Below, in pieces: positions 35,118 through 38,905 of a DNA stretch of 38,905 bases (its first letter is position 1; every line of letters starts with the position of its first letter). Source of the DNA: DATKZH01 sp964475955 (lineage in GTDB: Bacteria > Planctomycetota > Planctomycetia > Pirellulales > Thermoguttaceae); contig CAYYZY010000060.1 in NCBI GenBank assembly GCA_964475955.1, positions 1 to 38,905 on the forward strand, read 5' to 3'. Made by a program: the position numbers and the translations under genes. Under the pieces are notes generated by a model, which worked only from the letters and a program-made list of their open reading frames with translations, did no database searches and was not told the origin of the DNA.

Positions 35118-35809
35118 ATGGCCGCTCCCAGGAAGTGCATCGTACGCCATGTGAGATTCGCCGGCCCCGTCGGCCTTCGGACTCATCGATGCTGGATGAG
35201 GTCCGGCGGAGGCGATTTCGCGGCAGGACGAACCATCGGGATGCTTGCCATGGGCAATCGGGGTGCCCGATCCGCTCCTCTACCGGGGGCACTCGGCCGC
35301 TGGGCCGGGTGTCCCTAATCGCCGCCGATTCTCGGCGACCGTTCGTCTTCTCGGGCCTGGGGGGCTGATCCCGGGGCTCATTCATCCGACCTCTTCCGAG
35401 TCCTTGGTTCGCAAGTTGCAGGAGGACGACGCTCCCGCGAGGCCGCAGACCGACGCGCGACCTCCGGGAAACCGGAGTTACTTGGCCACGTATCCAAACA
35501 CCTCGAACCCCTGAGACTTTACGCATCGTTTCCGTTGTTGAGTCTTGCGGCGCGTTTGCCGCTTAAGGACGTGTTGGCACCCTCACGGCCGATCCCGCAT
35601 TCGACCCGGCGGCCGCAACAACGTGCAAGGCGCACGTAGCCCCGTCCCGAGCGGCAGGCGCGCCTTTTCTTCCATACGGAACGCTTCTGGTCACCAAGCC
35701 TCCCAAGAAGCACTGCTTGCACGTACCCACCTACAAGGGAGGCTCGCGGCGCCGTCGACTGCCGGACGTGCGAATGTGCCGACGAGCGCGGATTATCCAT
35801 ACGACGTTT

Positions 35810-35877
35810 GTAGTGACCGCATTCATGCGGTCGGAAGCCGTTCCGCGCTGACGGGACCCGATGAATCGGGTCACTGC
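35810..35877. repeat. Palindromic doublet, loops TTCA/TGAA
   Basis: Outer arms GTAGTG (35810-35815) and CACTGC (35872-35877), one mismatch. Hairpin 1 is GACCGCA-TTCA-TGCGGTC (35815-35832), hairpin 2 GACCCGA-TGAA-TCGGGTC (35855-35872). Between them is CGGAA-GCCG-TTCCG (35832-35845). The loops are exact complements although the two stems differ in sequence. It lies just before the frame starting at 35886. Confidence 0.85.
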
Positions 35878-36044
35878 GAGCCCCTATGAGCGATCCGGAC
35901 GAGCCTTCCCGCCCGCCGCGCGAGGTCTCGTTCCCGGTCGACGGTCGCACGCTTGCCGGCCCGGTGGCGGCCGGGAGCACCTCGCAGCGATTCCCCTTTC
36001 AAGGTTCCCCGCTTTCAAGGTTCCCCGCCCGCGCGAGTGAAACC

Positions 36045-36923
36045 ATGCGACTCCGGCAGCGTCTGTCGATCACGTTCGTCGCGCTCGCCCTGCTCGGCAC
36101 GGCGGCCTGGGTCTACGCGAGTTGGCCGCAATGGGTTTGCCGATGGGCCCTGTACCGCGTGGCCGCGGCCGAAACGGCGGGGGAGGCCCGGTCCCGAATC
36201 GCCTGGTTCGAGTCGGGGCCGGAGGAGCAGCGCCGGCTGGAGAAACTGGTGGCCGAATGGGGCACGGGCAACGAGCGGTTCGACTTCCACCTGGCCGAGT
36301 ACGTGAGCAGTCCGCAGTGTCCTGAAGCGGTGCGCAAGACGTTTTCCCTCAGATTCGGCTGGCATGCCCGGCGGCTGCCCCGCTGGGCGCACTACTGGAG
36401 TTGGCGGCAGGAGGACCCCGAGCGCGAGATGGCCTCGGTGTTGGCCTACCTCGACCTGATCGTCGACGCCGAGCCGCGCCGAACGCTCACCTGGCGCGAG
36501 GTGCTCGACCTCCAGGCGATCTTCTGCCTGAGCGGCGAGCCCGAACGGGCCCGACGACTCGACCCGGCCAACTGGCGGGCCCGCTACCGCGATTGGCGAA
36601 AAGCGCGTGGCGACGAGACTCCCCGCGTCGAGCGCCCGAGCCGTCCGTTTCCCGACTGGGAGGGCCCGGTGCCGGCCCTGCCCGCTGGGGCGGGACTGTT
36701 GGAACATGACTTCCGAGTATCCTGGGCGGGTGACGCGGCGGAAGGGGCTCGCAAAGGCGCGGAGGCGCAAAGGAAGGAGGCGCGAAGGAAGAAGGGCGGC
36801 CTGCTCATCGCCTCCTCCAAATCCCTGTGCGGGCCTGCGCCTTTGGGTCTGTGCGAGCATTACGTGGGGCGCGATTCCATCGCGCCTGGCACGTTGGAAA
36901 CGTGCCCCACGACGGAGTGTTGA
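36045..36923 (+). CDS. Membrane-anchored protein of unknown function, 3' end run into repeats
   Basis: 292 residues from ATG 36045, chosen because it directly precedes a membrane anchor (MRLRQRLSITFVALALLG). An ATG at 35886 is also in frame but encodes a Pro-rich segment spanning a CTTTCAAGGTTCCCCG direct repeat. The soluble part is helical and Trp/Arg-rich (WHARRLPRWAHYWSWRQED, DWRKARGDETPR). I do not recognise it. The last ~65 codons (from about 36740) pass through a GCGCAAAGG-type repeat and the palindromic doublet 36863-36911, which is otherwise intergenic. The original stop has probably been lost by a small insertion, deletion or frameshift; the natural end is likely near LLEHDFRVSW. Confidence 0.6.
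   Translation: MRLRQRLSITFVALALLGTAAWVYASWPQWVCRWALYRVAAAETAGEARSRIAWFESGPEEQRRLEKLVAEWGTGNERFDFHLAEYVSSPQCPEAVRKTFSLRFGWHARRLPRWAHYWSWRQEDPEREMASVLAYLDLIVDAEPRRTLTWREVLDLQAIFCLSGEPERARRLDPANWRARYRDWRKARGDETPRVERPSRPFPDWEGPVPALPAGAGLLEHDFRVSWAGDAAEGARKGAEAQRKEARRKKGGLLIASSKSLCGPAPLGLCEHYVGRDSIAPGTLETCPTTEC
36863..36911. repeat. Palindromic doublet, loops TTCCA/TGGAA
   Basis: Outer arms CGTGG (36863-36867) and CCACG (36907-36911). Hairpin 1 is GGCGCGA-TTCCA-TCGCGCC (36868-36886), hairpin 2 GGCACGT-TGGAA-ACGTGCC (36888-36906). The loops are exact complements while the stems differ. It overlaps the 3' end of the preceding reading frame. Hairpin 2 recurs at 38861-38905. Confidence 0.85.
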
Positions 36924-37142
36924 GCACCGCCTCGTGCGCGATCCGACACGCACACTTGCCCGTCCCGGCTCGCTCGGGTGGTTCAAGGCTTCTCGGACGG
37001 GCTGCGTTGGGTTAGCATGGGGCCGAGGGCTCGCGGCCTGCGGTCGCGGTCGCAGGAATCGAGTGCGGCTGGGCTGACCGGCTGGCAGGACTCGCGGCGA
37101 GCCGCATCGGCCCAAGCCACGTAGAGGCACCCGGCGTATCCC

Positions 37143-38627
37143 GTGTCTGCCCCCGAGAACCTCACGCACTCGCTCCGCCGAAGCAGCCGCGCGGTGATCG
37201 CCGCGCAGGCGGCCGCGCAATTGGCCTCGCTCGTGGTGCTGGGCGTCCTCTACCGGCTCCTGGGTCTTGAGCCCTACGGCCTGCTGGGCATGGTGATGCC
37301 CTTGCTGCTGCTGTCCGAGATCCTGATCGCCTCGGGGCTCGACGTGGCCACCGTGCAGGACGCCGACCTGAGCCACGACCAGGTGTCGGCCCTGTTCTGG
37401 GTGAACCAGCTTTTGGGCCTGGCGATGGCCGCCGTGACCGCCGCCTGCGCGCCCCTGCTCGTCTGGTTCTACGGACTTCGTGGGCACGACGTCGCCGGTC
37501 TGGGCTGGGTCGCCGTGGCGCTGGCCGGCACGGCGGTGGCCACGGCGCTGGGGATGCAGCACCAGGCGCTCTTGCGCCGCACGCTGCGCCTGGGGACGCT
37601 CGCCTGGGCACGCCTGGCCGCGCAGGTTGCGGCCGGTGGGACGGCGATCGCGGCCGCGCTGGGTGGATGGGGCGTGTGGGCGCTGGTCGTGCAGCGCTAC
37701 GTCGAGCTGCTCGTATTGGCCGGCCTGGCATGGACGCTCGTCGCGTGGCGCCCCGCCTTCCGGCTGCGGGGGACCGGTGCCCGGCACCTGGTCCGCTTCG
37801 GAGGACACTGCACGGTCAGCAGCCTGATGTTCTACCTGGTGGCCAACGCCGACAAGGTGCTCGTCGGGTTCACCCTGGGACCGGCCGCCTTGGCGCTCTA
37901 CGGCCAGGCGTTCAACCTGATGATGAAGCCGGTGAACGTGGTGCTGACGCCGCTGACCGGCGTGATGCTCGCCGTCCTCTCCCGCGCCGCGCCCGACCGC
38001 CGCCGGTACCGCGAGCTGCTGCTCGGCTTCTTTCGCTTCATCGGCCTGGTGATGCTGCCGTGTGCCGTGGGGCTGGCGATCGTCGCCCGCGAGGCCATGC
38101 GCACGCTGGGCGGCGACCGGTGGGCCCCCGCCGGCCCCATCCTCTCGGTGCTGGCCGCCGCGCTTCTGGTGCAAGGCTTCGTGGCCGCGATGGGCGCCGT
38201 GTTCGCCTCGGCCGGCCGGGCCGACCGCAACTCGGGCGCCTCGGTCGCGATTGCGGCCGTGCTCTGCACGGCCTTCGGGCTGGGGCTCACGTTCGGAAGC
38301 CGGGCGGGCCAGCCGGTGCTGGGGGTGGCGATGGCCTACTCACTGACCATGATCTTCGTCGTATTTCCGCCCTACCTGGCGCTCGCCCTGCGGACCGTCG
38401 GCGTGCGCTCGGCCGACTGGATCGTGCAGCTTCGCACGGCCGCCCGGGCCACCCTGGCCATGGGCCTCATCGTGCTGGGGTGCCGGTGGCTTCTGGCCGA
38501 GGTGCTGGCCGCGCCCGACCCGGTGCTGTTGGGCGTCGAGATCCCCGTCGGCGTCGCCGCCTACCTCGTGTTCGCCCGTCGCGAAGTCGGCTGGTTTGCC
38601 CGGCAGGCGTTGACGTTCGGGCCGTGA
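37143..38627 (+). CDS. Wzx-type lipid-linked oligosaccharide flippase
   Basis: 494 residues from GTG 37143. It is a polytopic inner-membrane protein of the MOP (MATE-like) superfamily with about 12-14 helices. The N-terminal pattern AAQLASLVVLGVLYRLLGLE and GLLGMVMPLLLLSEILIASG, and the second-half signature FGGHCTVSSLMFYLVANADKV with LYGQAFNLMMKPVN, match WzxC-type flippases. It should move undecaprenyl-linked repeat units to the periplasm for the ligase/polymerase. Its location 19 kb from the exopolysaccharide cluster, with no glycosyltransferase neighbours in the window, leaves open whether it serves that cluster or another. No clear promoter was found. Confidence 0.88.
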   Translation: MSAPENLTHSLRRSSRAVIAAQAAAQLASLVVLGVLYRLLGLEPYGLLGMVMPLLLLSEILIASGLDVATVQDADLSHDQVSALFWVNQLLGLAMAAVTAACAPLLVWFYGLRGHDVAGLGWVAVALAGTAVATALGMQHQALLRRTLRLGTLAWARLAAQVAAGGTAIAAALGGWGVWALVVQRYVELLVLAGLAWTLVAWRPAFRLRGTGARHLVRFGGHCTVSSLMFYLVANADKVLVGFTLGPAALALYGQAFNLMMKPVNVVLTPLTGVMLAVLSRAAPDRRRYRELLLGFFRFIGLVMLPCAVGLAIVAREAMRTLGGDRWAPAGPILSVLAAALLVQGFVAAMGAVFASAGRADRNSGASVAIAAVLCTAFGLGLTFGSRAGQPVLGVAMAYSLTMIFVVFPPYLALALRTVGVRSADWIVQLRTAARATLAMGLIVLGCRWLLAEVLAAPDPVLLGVEIPVGVAAYLVFARREVGWFARQALTFGP

Positions 38628-38746
38628 AGTCGCACGAACGCGGCCACGAGGGGCAGACTACGACCTGCCATTTGCCGCGTTGACAAGGGCAGAATACAAT
38701 CATTCGGCTACGAAAGGCCTTGCGTCAGAATAACCTGCCGAATTCC

Positions 38747-38826
38747 GGGTGGCACGCCCTGAGCAGCGAAGGGCGTGGTGGACCGCGAAACCACGTCCTT
38801 CGCTTGGGCTCAGGGACGTGCCACCC
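38747..38826. repeat. Palindromic doublet with long complementary loops
   Basis: Outer arms GGGTGGCACG and CGTGCCACCC. The first inner hairpin closes on CACGCCCT...AGGGCGTG, the second on CACGTCC...GGACGTG. Loop segments CTGAGC and GCTCAG, and AGCGAAG and CTTCGCT, pair across the two halves. The halves are 33 and 37 nt long. Confidence 0.75.
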
Positions 38827-38860
38827 CCAGCTGGAACATCCGTATCCTATTCTAACGTGG

Positions 38861-38905
38861 GGCACGTTTCCAACGTGCCCACAACCCAATGGCACGTTGG
38901 AAACG
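38861..38905. repeat. Palindromic doublet, loops TTCCA/TGGAA, cut by window end
   Basis: Hairpin 1 is GGCACGT-TTCCA-ACGTGCC (38861-38879). Hairpin 2 begins GGCACGT-TGGAA-ACG (38891-38905) and is truncated. The stems match hairpin 2 of 36863-36911. Outer arm CGTGG is at 38856-38860. Confidence 0.75.

Larger units (their letters stand above)
33938..35885. other. 1.95-kb gene-poor region with promoters and structured segments
   Basis: I find no protein-like reading frame here. Supported sites are a terminator-like hairpin (34407-34433), two sigma70-type promoters (34514-34541 and 35089-35117) and a palindromic doublet (35810-35877). After the second promoter the sequence is rich in stable hairpins, for example 35286-35298 with 35303-35315 (13 bp with wobble pairs). 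The frame 34571-35011 ends in a Gln/Pro-rich tail (VRPPYPYRPRPPS) but its start and composition are unconvincing. The promoter-headed parts may be non-coding RNAs. Confidence 0.55.

Noticed and set aside
35118..35318. 66-codon ORF beginning at ATG 35118
   Set aside because: The ATG overlaps the -10 region of the promoter, so it could not be translated from that transcript, and no other promoter was seen.
35089..35530. RNase P RNA, tmRNA or SRP RNA
   Set aside because: The conserved GAGGAAAGTCC and ACAGAA segments of RNase P, and the tRNA-like end of tmRNA, were not found.

Overview
The window is high-GC bacterial DNA, most likely from a planctomycete (phylum Planctomycetota, perhaps the Pirellulales side). 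The clearest marker is a DUF1559-type prepilin N-terminus near 28.25 kb (GFTLVELLVVIAIIGILIA). Other signs fit: frequent GTG/TTG starts, long intergenic gaps, and many palindromic intergenic elements. I see no rRNA, tRNA, CRISPR array or complete transposase. Assignments rest on reading motifs, not on database searches.

Layout. 1-6.5 kb: a fragment of an edge gene, a secreted protein of unknown function, guaB, an NhaC-type antiporter, and an SPFH-domain protein with a small helical neighbour. 7.1-18.6 kb: a six-gene, one-direction exopolysaccharide cluster. It holds a Wza-like export lipoprotein, a fused Wzc-type chain-length regulator/tyrosine kinase, an O-antigen ligase/polymerase with a TPR tail, a WbpM/CapD-type sugar dehydratase, a GT4 glycosyltransferase and a DegT/DnrJ aminotransferase. 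A Wzx-like flippase lies apart at 37.1-38.6 kb. 18.9-23.6 kb: an RluA-family pseudouridine synthase, a YbaK-type deacylase, aconitase and a small membrane-anchored protein. 24.1-26.9 kb: a translationally coupled minus-strand pair, a sodium:solute symporter and a DUF1343/NamZ-type exo-N-acetylmuramidase, which suggests salvage of peptidoglycan sugars.

27.3-33.6 kb is the most unusual part, a molybdenum/tungsten island on the plus strand. It has a ModE-type HTH regulator, then a broken three-domain reading frame (sulfite-oxidase-type molybdopterin-binding domain, CobM/CbiF-like tetrapyrrole methylase, TupA-like oxyanion-binding domain), then a complete tungstate-type ABC transporter tupA-tupB-tupC. 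The three-domain frame carries an in-frame TGA, a frameshift, and a 5' end replaced by repeat elements and a DUF1559 prepilin fragment. It is therefore either a decaying gene or one damaged by sequencing or assembly error. I do not recognise this domain fusion as a described system.

33.9-35.9 kb is gene-poor but has one terminator-like hairpin and two good sigma70-type promoters with no convincing ORF behind them, so it may encode RNAs. Across the window a family of intergenic elements shares one design: two short hairpins in inverted orientation whose loops are exact complements, so each element can fold either as one long hairpin or as two short ones. Stem and loop sequences differ between copies while this complementarity is kept.
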